Origin: Actinacidiphila acididurans
Lineage (GTDB): Bacteria > Actinomycetota > Actinomycetes > Streptomycetales > Streptomycetaceae
Direction: 5' to 3'
Assembly (NCBI RefSeq): GCF_016918855.1
Contig: NZ_JADKYB010000014.1
Span: 124,001 to 188,000, forward strand
DNA: 64,000 nt
The notes below the pieces were generated by a model. That model was given only the letters and a program-made list of their open reading frames with translations. It was not told the origin of the DNA and did not search any database. The translations under genes and the position numbers were made by a program. Below are positions 15,210 through 23,068 of this stretch, one piece after another (the first letter of the stretch is position 1; each line of letters begins with the position of its first letter).

Positions 15210-16792
15210 CCGTGGGCGAGATCTTGCGCAAGGCAAAGACGTGGTGGGGGAACCAGCGGCGCAGGGGCAAAGTGGCGCTCACCGCCCTCCTGGCCCTCAC
15301 GCTCGCCGTAGTCGGCACGGTGAGCGTACGTGCCCTCACCCACGAGGACCACGCGTGCTCGCACGCGGACGCCACCGTGGTCACCCACGAAGGCGTCAAT
15401 GGCGAGTGCGTGGGCTTCACCGACGGCTCGTACCCCTTCAATTCGAAGCTGGCCCCGATCGAGCGGGCCGTCCAGCAGGAGAACCACAACGTCGTCAAGG
15501 ATCACCCGGACAACTACGTCAGCGTCGTCCTGCTGCTGCCGATCTCCGCGGACAAGGGCAGCATCCTGTCGATGACCAACGCGATGGAGCAGATAAAGGG
15601 CGCGTATACGGCTCAGCACTACGCCAACAACGCCAACGTCGAGGGCAACAGCCCGTACATCCAGTTACTCATCGGCAGTGACGGCTACCAGGCCAACGGG
15701 TGGCGGACGGCGGTGTCGGCCATCGAGAACGCCACCGACCAGTACATCGCCGCCGTGACCGGCCTCGGCCTCAGTCTGAAGCCCACCCAGTTGGCTGTGA
15801 ACGACCTGACCCGTCACGACATCCCTGTCTTCGGCGCGACGATCACCTCTGACACGTACGACAACATCAAGAACTTCGTCCGGGTCTCCCCCAGCAACCG
15901 GGACAACATGGCCGTGGCCCTGTCCTACGTGCAGAAAGTCGGCTACACGCGGGCCGTCCTAGTGGAGGACGACAACACCGGGGACTCCTACGACGCCACG
16001 CTGGTCACCGGGTTCCGGAATTTCAACAAGATCCCCGGCCACCAGATCGTGGGCACCGAACCGTACAACACCGAAAAGCGCGACCAAGCCGTGGACACTG
16101 CGACGCGTACCAAGGCCGAGGCGCAGGTGGAGAACCGGATCAGCCAGATGACCGGCGACATCTGCCTCGAACAGCAGCCGAAGGCCGTGGTGCTGTTCGC
16201 CGGGCGCGGCCAGGACCTCGGCGTGCTGGTGCACGCCCTGTCCAACACCTGCCTGGACAAGCAGATCGAGATCATTAGCGGCGACGACGTGACCAACCTG
16301 CCCAACAGTCCCCAGCTCCAAAAGGACCTGTCGGGACACGTCACGGTCGACTACGCGGGCGTCGCCCACCCCGACGAGTGGTCGGCGGCCGACGACCCGC
16401 AACATAAGCAGGACATACAGGACGGCAGGAGCGGCTTCGCCACCTTCATCGGGCAGTATCAGTCGCTGTTCCACGAGACGTCCACCACGGCGCTCAGCGA
16501 CGGCAACACGATGATGGCCTACGATGCCACGCTCACCGCGATCAGCGCCGTCCGGCTGGCCAACCAGCCGCAGCCCGGCTCGGATGCGGTCGCCGCCGAA
16601 CTCGGCGCCCTCCAAGGTGCGCACAAGGTGCACGGGTCCAGTGGGCCGATCCAGTTCACCGCGGACTACTCCACCAGCGACACTGCCAGCAATCCGGTGG
16701 ACAAGGCCGTCCCCGTCCTGCGGCTGCAGGACGACGGCAACTCCAGTGTGCTGGCCGTGCAGTGGCCCGCGCAGGCGTCGCCGGTGAAGTGA
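15200..16792 (+). CDS. Membrane-anchored type I periplasmic-binding-fold protein, NTPase partner
   Basis: About 530 residues. A basic N-terminal cytoplasmic segment (KAKTWWGNQRRRGK) is followed by one helix at about 25-45 (VALTALLALTLAVVGTVSV) and then an extracytoplasmic domain resembling branched-chain amino-acid binding proteins (VSVVLLLPISADKGS; PVFGATITSDTYDNIKNFVR; PKAVVLFAGRGQDLGVLVHA). Two Cys flank its start (HACSHAD, GECVGFTDGSYPF). There is no lipobox and no permease or ABC ATPase nearby, so transport is unlikely; a sensor joined to the cytosolic NTPase fits better. The start could be GTG 15212, which has GGAAG five bases upstream. Codon 156 is TTA (15665-15667). Confidence 0.75.
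   Translation: MEVTVGEILRKAKTWWGNQRRRGKVALTALLALTLAVVGTVSVRALTHEDHACSHADATVVTHEGVNGECVGFTDGSYPFNSKLAPIERAVQQENHNVVKDHPDNYVSVVLLLPISADKGSILSMTNAMEQIKGAYTAQHYANNANVEGNSPYIQLLIGSDGYQANGWRTAVSAIENATDQYIAAVTGLGLSLKPTQLAVNDLTRHDIPVFGATITSDTYDNIKNFVRVSPSNRDNMAVALSYVQKVGYTRAVLVEDDNTGDSYDATLVTGFRNFNKIPGHQIVGTEPYNTEKRDQAVDTATRTKAEAQVENRISQMTGDICLEQQPKAVVLFAGRGQDLGVLVHALSNTCLDKQIEIISGDDVTNLPNSPQLQKDLSGHVTVDYAGVAHPDEWSAADDPQHKQDIQDGRSGFATFIGQYQSLFHETSTTALSDGNTMMAYDATLTAISAVRLANQPQPGSDAVAAELGALQGAHKVHGSSGPIQFTADYSTSDTASNPVDKAVPVLRLQDDGNSSVLAVQWPAQASPVK
15665..15667 (+). promoter_or_regulatory. In-frame TTA (bldA-dependent) codon in the binding-protein-like gene
   Basis: In frame with ATG 15200, encoding the first Leu in YIQLLIGSDG. 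Only this gene and the toxin gene showed an in-frame TTA when I scanned the window by eye. Confidence 0.75.
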
Positions 16793-16827
16793 CCGGGACG
16801 CCCGCGGGGGCGGCGCGAAAAGGAGGG

Positions 16828-18612
16828 CTACTTGCGGAAGCCGAGGTTCTGGTAGGCGGGGGTCTGGAAGCCGAAGGCACCGGCGTTGACGACGCCCGTG
16901 CGCAGGGCGACGACCTCGGGGCGCTGGTAGAGCGGGATCGAGGCGGCGGCGGCCCAGATGCGGGAGTCGGCCTGGGCGGTCAGCGAGCGGGCCTCGGACG
17001 GGTCGAGTTCGGCGCCGGCCCGGGCCATGAGCTGGTCGATCTGGTCGGTGCCGACCCGGGTGTAGTTCTGGGCCACGCTCAGCGAACCGTCGGCCGCCGG
17101 TACCGGCTTGGCGAAGATCGGGGTGTCGTCGGTGGCCGGGAACGGGGTGCCGGGCCAGGAGTAGAGGGCCAGGTCGAAGTCGCCCGCGGCCACGTGGTCC
17201 TGGAAGAAGCTGGTGCCGTCCACCTTGGTCAGCTCGGTGCGCACCCCGATGCCCGAGAGCATGCGGGCGATGCGGTTGCCGACGTCGTCCAGGGTCGGCG
17301 AGTCGGCCGGCAGCACGAACCGCAGGGTCAGTTCCTTGCCGTTCTTCACGGCCGCGTTCGCCGGTTCGACCACGGTCTTCGCCCCCGACACGGCGGTACG
17401 CCCGGGGCCCGCGGCCTGCTTCTCGCCCGTGCCGGTGGCCGGCGACTTCCAGCCGGCGTCCGCCAGCAGCGCCCTGGCCTGCGCGACGCCGGAAGTGCCG
17501 AGCGCCGAGGAGTGGTCGGCGTAGCCGTCCTGGGAGGGCAGCACCAGGTGGTTGCCGAGCGCGATGGCCGGCAGCCCGAGCGGGGCCAGCACCGCCTTGG
17601 CGATGGCCTTGCGGTCGACGGCCCTGGCCACCGCGTGCCGGATCTTCTCGTCGGCCAGCGGGCCCGTACTGCCGTTGATGGCGAGCTGCGCGTAGGCCGC
17701 GCCCGGCGCCTTGCGGACACCGATGCCGTGGCTGCCCTTGGCGGCGGTCACCGCCTCCGGCTCGATCTCGGCCAGGTCCAGGGTGCCGGCGGCGAGCCGG
17801 GCGAGCCGGCGGTCGCGCGGCACCGCGGTCAGAACGAGGGAGTCCAGCTTGGCCCGCGCGCCCCACCACGAGGGGTTGCGCACCAGGGTGACCGTACCGG
17901 CCTTGGTGTCCACGCCCTTGAGCGCGAACGGGCCGGCGACGGCGGGCAGCGCGGTGCGGGCCTTGTCGTTGAAGGCGTCCGGGGTGCCCGTCACTGCCGT
18001 GGGGTACAGCGGGCTGAACAGCGACTTCCAGTCCGCGTAGGGCGTGGCGAAGGTGACGACGACCTCCGTGGGCTTCGCGCCCTGCTTGATGCCGGAGATC
18101 CGGTCGTAGCCGGCGTTGCGCGAGGTCCAGAACGCGGTGTTCTTGCCGTTCAGCGCTTTCCACTGGGCGGTGAAGTCGGCCACTCCGACCGCCCGTCCGT
18201 CGCTCCACTTCGCCTTCGGGTTCAGCTCGTACGTGACCTGCTGCCGCGGTTCCTGCGCGGTCACCTTCGCCGACGTCACGAAGTCCGGGTCGGGCCGCGG
18301 ATTCCCGCGCGCGTCCAGCCGGAACATCGCCGGCAGCGTCGCCCCGGCCACCGCCCCGGACCCCGCGTCGGCGTCCGACTGGTACGCGTTGAGTGTTTGC
18401 GGTACGTCGTCCACCGCCCACCGCAAGGTTCCCCCGTTTTTCACGCCCGCCCGCGCGACCGTCGCGATGTCGGTCCCCGCGGAGCCCGCGGCGTGCGTTG
18501 TCTCTCCCGAGCAGGCGGTGAGCAGGGCCAGCGCCCCCGCCGCAGTGAGTGCACCCCCTACCCGCCGGACGCGGCCGGCAGGCCGCACCACCCCATAAGG
18601 CTTCGCTTCCAT
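16828..18612 (-). CDS. Orphan family-5 substrate-binding lipoprotein (LpqW-like)
   Basis: Extracytoplasmic solute-binding protein of 594 residues from ATG 18612 (MEAKPYGVVRPAG); TTG 18624 is also possible because the GGAGG lies between. The signal GGALTAAGALALLTACSGE has a lipobox Cys. The SBP_bac_5 fold spans about residues 65-590 (NGGTLRWAVDDVPQTLNAYQ at its start, DFDLALYSWPGTPFPATDD late). It is far from the other two binding proteins in sequence. No permease or ATPase genes are adjacent, so it is either a spare receptor for another importer or a lipoprotein with a non-transport role like mycobacterial LpqW. Confidence 0.85.
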   Translation of the reverse strand: MEAKPYGVVRPAGRVRRVGGALTAAGALALLTACSGETTHAAGSAGTDIATVARAGVKNGGTLRWAVDDVPQTLNAYQSDADAGSGAVAGATLPAMFRLDARGNPRPDPDFVTSAKVTAQEPRQQVTYELNPKAKWSDGRAVGVADFTAQWKALNGKNTAFWTSRNAGYDRISGIKQGAKPTEVVVTFATPYADWKSLFSPLYPTAVTGTPDAFNDKARTALPAVAGPFALKGVDTKAGTVTLVRNPSWWGARAKLDSLVLTAVPRDRRLARLAAGTLDLAEIEPEAVTAAKGSHGIGVRKAPGAAYAQLAINGSTGPLADEKIRHAVARAVDRKAIAKAVLAPLGLPAIALGNHLVLPSQDGYADHSSALGTSGVAQARALLADAGWKSPATGTGEKQAAGPGRTAVSGAKTVVEPANAAVKNGKELTLRFVLPADSPTLDDVGNRIARMLSGIGVRTELTKVDGTSFFQDHVAAGDFDLALYSWPGTPFPATDDTPIFAKPVPAADGSLSVAQNYTRVGTDQIDQLMARAGAELDPSEARSLTAQADSRIWAAAASIPLYQRPEVVALRTGVVNAGAFGFQTPAYQNLGFRK

Positions 18613-18649
18613 GCCTCGCAACACCTCCGCACGCCCGGGGGGCGCCCCC

Positions 18650-18777
18650 AGGGGCGCGGGGAACTGCGCGACCAGCCCAATTCAGTGGCGCGGGTCGCCA
18701 CCGGCCCAAAGGGGCAGTTGCTGTCGTGTCCGGACCACCGGCCGTCACTGGTTGCTCGCGCAGTTCCCCGCGCCCCT
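18650..18777 (+). repeat. 128-bp interspersed repeat, copy B
   Basis: Perfect 22-base terminal inverted repeats: GGGGCGCGGGGAACTGCGCG begins at 18651 and its complement occupies 18756-18777 with one extra base each side. Same length as copy A and reversed relative to it. It lies just upstream of the lipoprotein start, inside its promoter region. Confidence 0.8.
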
Positions 18778-19049
18778 TCGGGGCCGCACCCGGCGAACCG
18801 TACTTTTATTGGCCATTCCGACATTCATCGCAACGCACGAAGGTGAACCGGGAGCGTTGACTCGCCGTCAAGGCAAGCGCAGCTCACCCGTACGGCCCAA
18901 CCCGAAGCGGTGCCGTTACCACCTGCGGAGGCAATCCGTGCAACCGTCTTCACAAAGCGTGGTGTGACGCGCAACACTCTCAGGCGCGGCACCCGCCACA
19001 TGTGTTCCGCGTCACCCCATCGCACGAGCGGCAGATGGAGGGCACCCCC

Positions 19050-19337
19050 ATGTCCATGCACGACGACCTGACCTCGGTTCAGCGCCGGCTCGACGATCTG
19101 ATGCGCTGCGTGGCCCGGCTGGACGAGCACGCCGGGGACACCCTGGACATGCGCCGGGTGCGGACCGACGCGGGTCACCTGCGCGAAAGCCTGGCGCTGC
19201 TGCTGGCCTCGGCGCCGGCCGCGGCGAGCGCCCGCCGGACCGACATGGTGACGATCCCCGACGCCCCGTACGACCGGGGCCTGTGGACGGACGCGGAGGA
19301 CGAGGGGCTGGGCTCGCCGCACCGGCACGCGCCCTGA
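19050..19337 (+). CDS. Small conserved-type protein upstream of succinate dehydrogenase
   Basis: 95 residues from ATG 19050 (MSMHDDLTSVQRRLDDLMRC), with GGAGGG seven bases upstream. Mostly helical: residues 1-60 show heptad-like Leu spacing and may form a coiled coil; the rest is acidic and probably unstructured. No signal or membrane segment. It precedes the dehydrogenase genes by 61 bases in the same direction, so it is likely co-transcribed; function unknown. Confidence 0.65.
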   Translation: MSMHDDLTSVQRRLDDLMRCVARLDEHAGDTLDMRRVRTDAGHLRESLALLLASAPAAASARRTDMVTIPDAPYDRGLWTDAEDEGLGSPHRHAP

Positions 19338-19398
19338 CGCGCGCGCCCGGCCCGCGCACCGTCCGCGCGCCCCCGCCCCCGCCCGTACGGAGTCTTCC

Positions 19399-20238
19399 TT
19401 GGCCACCGGAACCACCCCCGCCGCCCCGCCGGCCCCCTCCCCCCGCGACCGCGGTGTCCGCGCCCCCGGGCGCGCCGCGATCACCGCCCCGCACCTGCGC
19501 ACCGACCGCTGGTGGCTGCCGCCGCTGGTCACCGCGCTGGGCCTGGCCGCCTTCGTCGGCTACTCCACCTGGCGCGCGTTCGCCAACGCCGACTATTACG
19601 CGGCGCCGTACGTCTCGCCCTTCTACTCCCCGTGCCTGGCCCACAACTGCGTGCCCATGAAGGGCGGCGCCGACTGGGCGCTGTTCGGCCCGTGGTGGGG
19701 GCTGTCGCCGGCCCTGCTGGTGCTGATCTTCCCGCTCGGCTTCCGGGCGACCTGCTACTACTACCGCAAGGCGTACTACCGCGGCTTCTACGCCGCGCCG
19801 CCGGCCTGCGCGGTGGCCGAGCCGCACGCGAAGTACACCGGGGAGACCAGGTTCCCGCTGATCCTGCAGAACCTGCACCGCTACTTCTTCTACATCGCGC
19901 TGCTGGTCGCGGGCATCCTGACGTACGACACCGCGCTCGGCTTCCGGGACACCCACGGCGCGTGGGGCCACATGGGCCTGGGCACCCTGGTGCTGCTCGC
20001 CAACATCGCGCTGATCTGGGCGTACACCCTGTCCTGCCACTCCTGCCGGCACATCGTCGGTGGCCGGCTGCGGCACTTCTCCCGCCACCCGGTGCGCTAC
20101 CGGCTGTGGTCCTGGGTCGGCGTGCTCAATCGCCGCCACATGCTGCTGGCCTGGTCCTCGCTGATCAGCGTGGGGATCGCGGACCTGTACGTGTACCTGG
20201 TGGCCAGCGGCGCCTTCGACGATCCGAGGTTCTTCTGA
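19399..20238 (+). CDS. Succinate dehydrogenase/fumarate reductase membrane subunit, cytochrome b-like
   Basis: 279-residue membrane protein beginning at TTG 19399 with GGAG six bases before. About five hydrophobic segments (LPPLVTALGLAAFVGYSTW; GLSPALLVLIFPLGF; YFFYIALLVAGILTY; MGLGTLVLLANIALIWAYT; MLLAWSSLISVGIADLYVY). Histidines in or next to helices (NLHRYFFY, HGAWGHMG, SCHSCRH, RRHMLL) are candidate haem ligands. It lies two bases upstream of the flavoprotein gene, so it anchors that complex. It resembles the actinobacterial Sdh1-type anchor rather than the classical SdhC/SdhD pair. Confidence 0.82.
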   Translation: MATGTTPAAPPAPSPRDRGVRAPGRAAITAPHLRTDRWWLPPLVTALGLAAFVGYSTWRAFANADYYAAPYVSPFYSPCLAHNCVPMKGGADWALFGPWWGLSPALLVLIFPLGFRATCYYYRKAYYRGFYAAPPACAVAEPHAKYTGETRFPLILQNLHRYFFYIALLVAGILTYDTALGFRDTHGAWGHMGLGTLVLLANIALIWAYTLSCHSCRHIVGGRLRHFSRHPVRYRLWSWVGVLNRRHMLLAWSSLISVGIADLYVYLVASGAFDDPRFF

Positions 20239-20239
20239 G

Positions 20240-22225
20240 ATGACGAATGTGGAGCGGCACGCGTACGACGTGGTCGTGGTCGGCGCGGGCGGGGCGGGGC
20301 TGCGGGCGGCGATCGAGGCGCGCGAGCGCGGCATGCGCACCGCGGTGATCTGCAAGTCGCTGTTCGGCAAGGCGCACACGGTGATGGCCGAGGGCGGCAT
20401 CGCGGCCAGCATGGGCAACGTCAACCCGCACGACAACTGGCAGGTGCACTTCCGCGACACCATGCGCGGCGGGAAGTTCCTCAACTACTGGCGGATGGCC
20501 GAACTGCACGCCAAGGAGGCGCCCGACCGGGTGTGGGAGCTGGAGACCTGGGGCGCGCTGTTCGACCGCACCCCGGACGGCAAGATCTCGCAGCGCAACT
20601 TCGGCGGCCACGAGTACCCGCGGCTGGCCCACGTCGGCGACCGCACCGGCCTGGAGCTGATCCGTACCCTCCAGCAGAAGGTGGTCTCCCTCCAGCAGGA
20701 GGACTTCGCCGAGACCGGCGACTACGAGTCCCGGCTGAAGGTGCTCCAGGAATGCACCGTCACCCGGATCCTGAAGTCCGGCCAGGAGGTGGCCGGCGTC
20801 TTCGGGTACGTCCGCGAGTCCGGCCGGCTGTTCGTGATCGACGCGCCCGCGGTGGTGCTGGCCACCGGCGGCATCGGCAAGTCGTTCAAGGTGACCTCGA
20901 ACTCCTGGGAGTACACCGGCGACGGGCACGCCCTGGCGCTACTGGCCGGGGCGCCGCTGATCAACATGGAGTTCATCCAGTTCCACCCCACCGGGATGGT
21001 CTGGCCGCCGTCGGTCAAGGGGATCCTGGTCACCGAGTCGGTGCGCGGCGACGGCGGGGTGCTGCGCAACAGCGACGGCAAGCGGTTCATGTTCGACTAC
21101 ATCCCGGACGTGTTCAAGGAGAAGTACGCGCAGACCGAGGAGGAGGCCGACGGCTGGTACACCGACCCGGAGCACCACCGCCGGCCACCGGAGCTGCTGC
21201 CCCGCGACGAGGTGGCCCGCGCGATCAACTCCGAGGTCAAGGCGGGCCGCGGCACCCCGCACGGCGGGGTCTTCCTGGACGTGTCCACCCGGCTGACGCC
21301 GGAGGAGATCAAGCGGCGGCTGCCCTCGATGCACCACCAGTTCAAGGAACTGGCCGACGTCGACATCACCGCCGAGCCGATGGAGGTCGGCCCGACCTGC
21401 CACTACATGATGGGCGGGGTGGACGTGGCGCCGGACACCGCCGAGGCCCGCGGCGTGCCCGGGCTCTACGCGGCCGGCGAGGTGGCCGGCGGCATGCACG
21501 GCTCCAACCGGCTGGGCGGCAACTCGCTGTCCGACCTGCTGGTCTTCGGCCGCCGGGCCGGGCTGTCGGCGGCGCGGTACGCGGCCGCGCTCGATCCGGC
21601 CGCGCGCCCGGTGGCGGACCAGGCGGAGATCGACGCGGCGGCGCGCGAGGCGCTGCGGCCGTTCAACGGTCCGGAACAGGCCGCGTCCCAGGACACGCCG
21701 GAAGGAGCGGCGGGCGGGGCGCAGGCTCCGGCGGAGAATCCGTACACCGTCCACCAGGAACTCCAGCAGGTGATGAACGACCTGGTGGGGATCATCCGGC
21801 GCGGCCCGGAGATGGAACAGGCGCTGGAGCGGCTGGCTTCCTTGCGCGAGCGGGCCGGGCGGGCGGTGGTCGAGGGGCACCGCCAGTTCAATCCCGGCTG
21901 GCACCTGGCCATCGACCTGCGGAACATGCTGCTGGTCAGCGAATGCGTGGCCAAGGCCGCGCTGGAGCGCACCGAGAGCCGCGGCGGCCACACCCGGGAC
22001 GACTATCCGGAGATGGACCGCACGTGGCGCAAGGTCGGCCTGCTGTGCACGCTGACCGGGCCCGGGGCGCAGGCGGGGGCCGGAGCCGGGGCCGACGCGG
22101 ACAGCGCCGCCGACGCGCGGGTGAGCGTGGAGCGGCGGCCGATGGACCCGATCCGGGCCGACCTGCTCGACCTGTTCGAACGGGACGAGCTGCTGAAGTA
22201 TCTGACGGACGAGGAGCTCGGGTGA
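20240..22225 (+). CDS. sdhA: Succinate dehydrogenase/fumarate reductase flavoprotein subunit
   Basis: Catalytic subunit oxidising succinate to fumarate (or the reverse), 661 residues. The Rossmann FAD motif VVVVGAGGAGLRAAIEA is at residues 11-27; the His of KAHTVMAEGGIAA (H46) is at the covalent-FAD position. Active-site regions HPTG and GGVDV, and the C-terminal FAD stretch GSNRLGGNSLSDLLVFGRRA, are intact. A Gly/Ala/Asp-rich insertion of about 25 residues sits near the C-terminus. The stop overlaps the SdhB start. Direction of the reaction in vivo cannot be told from sequence. Confidence 0.95.
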   Translation: MTNVERHAYDVVVVGAGGAGLRAAIEARERGMRTAVICKSLFGKAHTVMAEGGIAASMGNVNPHDNWQVHFRDTMRGGKFLNYWRMAELHAKEAPDRVWELETWGALFDRTPDGKISQRNFGGHEYPRLAHVGDRTGLELIRTLQQKVVSLQQEDFAETGDYESRLKVLQECTVTRILKSGQEVAGVFGYVRESGRLFVIDAPAVVLATGGIGKSFKVTSNSWEYTGDGHALALLAGAPLINMEFIQFHPTGMVWPPSVKGILVTESVRGDGGVLRNSDGKRFMFDYIPDVFKEKYAQTEEEADGWYTDPEHHRRPPELLPRDEVARAINSEVKAGRGTPHGGVFLDVSTRLTPEEIKRRLPSMHHQFKELADVDITAEPMEVGPTCHYMMGGVDVAPDTAEARGVPGLYAAGEVAGGMHGSNRLGGNSLSDLLVFGRRAGLSAARYAAALDPAARPVADQAEIDAAAREALRPFNGPEQAASQDTPEGAAGGAQAPAENPYTVHQELQQVMNDLVGIIRRGPEMEQALERLASLRERAGRAVVEGHRQFNPGWHLAIDLRNMLLVSECVAKAALERTESRGGHTRDDYPEMDRTWRKVGLLCTLTGPGAQAGAGAGADADSAADARVSVERRPMDPIRADLLDLFERDELLKYLTDEELG

Positions 22226-22992
22226 CTTCCTACGAGGCCCACTTCAAGGTGTGGCGCGGCGACGCCGAGGGCGGGGACCTGCGCGACTACCAGGTCGAGG
22301 TCAACGACGGCGAGGTGGTGCTCGACATCGTCCACCGCCTCCAGGCCACCCAGGCGCCGGACCTGGCGGTGCGCTGGAACTGCAAGGCCGGCAAGTGCGG
22401 GTCGTGCAGCGCCGAGGTCAACGGCCGGCCCCGGCTGATGTGCATGACCCGCATGTCGGTCTTCACCCGCGACGAGACGGTCACCGTCACCCCGATGCGC
22501 ACCTTCCCGGTGGTGCGCGACCTGGTCACCGACGTGTCCCTCAACTACACCAAGGCCCGCGAGGTGCCCTCCTTCGTGCCGCCGGAGGGCGTGGCGCCGG
22601 GCGAGTACCGGATGGCACAGGTCGACGTCGAGCGGTCGCAGGAGTTCCGCAAGTGCATCGAGTGCTTCCTGTGCCAGAACACCTGCCACGTCGTACGTGA
22701 CCACGACGAGAACAAGCCGGCCTTCTCCGGGCCGCGCTTCCTGATGCGGATCGCCGAGCTCGACATGCACCCGCTGGACGCCGCCGCCGACCACGGGCTG
22801 ACCCGGGCGACCTCCGCGCAGGACGACCACGGCCTGGGCTACTGCAACATCACCAAGTGCTGCACCGAGGTCTGCCCCGAACAGATCAAGATCACCGACA
22901 ACGCGCTGATCCCCTTGAAGGAGCGCGCCGCCGACCGCAAGTACGACCCGCTGGTCTGGCTCGGCAGCCGGATCCGCCGCAGGGGCCAGTGA
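22222..22992 (+). CDS. sdhB: Succinate dehydrogenase/fumarate reductase iron-sulfur subunit
   Basis: 256-residue electron-transfer subunit starting at GTG 22222 inside the SdhA stop (GTGA overlap). The ferredoxin-like domain has C54, C59, C62 and C74 (NCKAGKCGSC, LMC) for [2Fe-2S]. The C-terminal domain has C145, C148, C151, C155 (CIECFLCQNTC) and C208, C213, C214, C218 (YCNITKCCTEVCPE), enough for the [4Fe-4S] and [3Fe-4S] clusters. Last gene of the complex. Confidence 0.95.
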   Translation: MTSYEAHFKVWRGDAEGGDLRDYQVEVNDGEVVLDIVHRLQATQAPDLAVRWNCKAGKCGSCSAEVNGRPRLMCMTRMSVFTRDETVTVTPMRTFPVVRDLVTDVSLNYTKAREVPSFVPPEGVAPGEYRMAQVDVERSQEFRKCIECFLCQNTCHVVRDHDENKPAFSGPRFLMRIAELDMHPLDAAADHGLTRATSAQDDHGLGYCNITKCCTEVCPEQIKITDNALIPLKERAADRKYDPLVWLGSRIRRRGQ

Positions 22993-23068
22993 GCGCCCGC
23001 CGGGGTGCGAAGGGGGCATTTCCCGCTTAGCCTCCCGGAAAAGGGCACCTCACAGCGGGAGGCGGCAC

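Noticed and set aside
15200..16792. Branched-chain amino-acid importer receptor
   Set aside because: It has a membrane helix instead of a lipobox or signal and there are no permease or ATPase genes; it is coupled to an NTPase-like gene instead.
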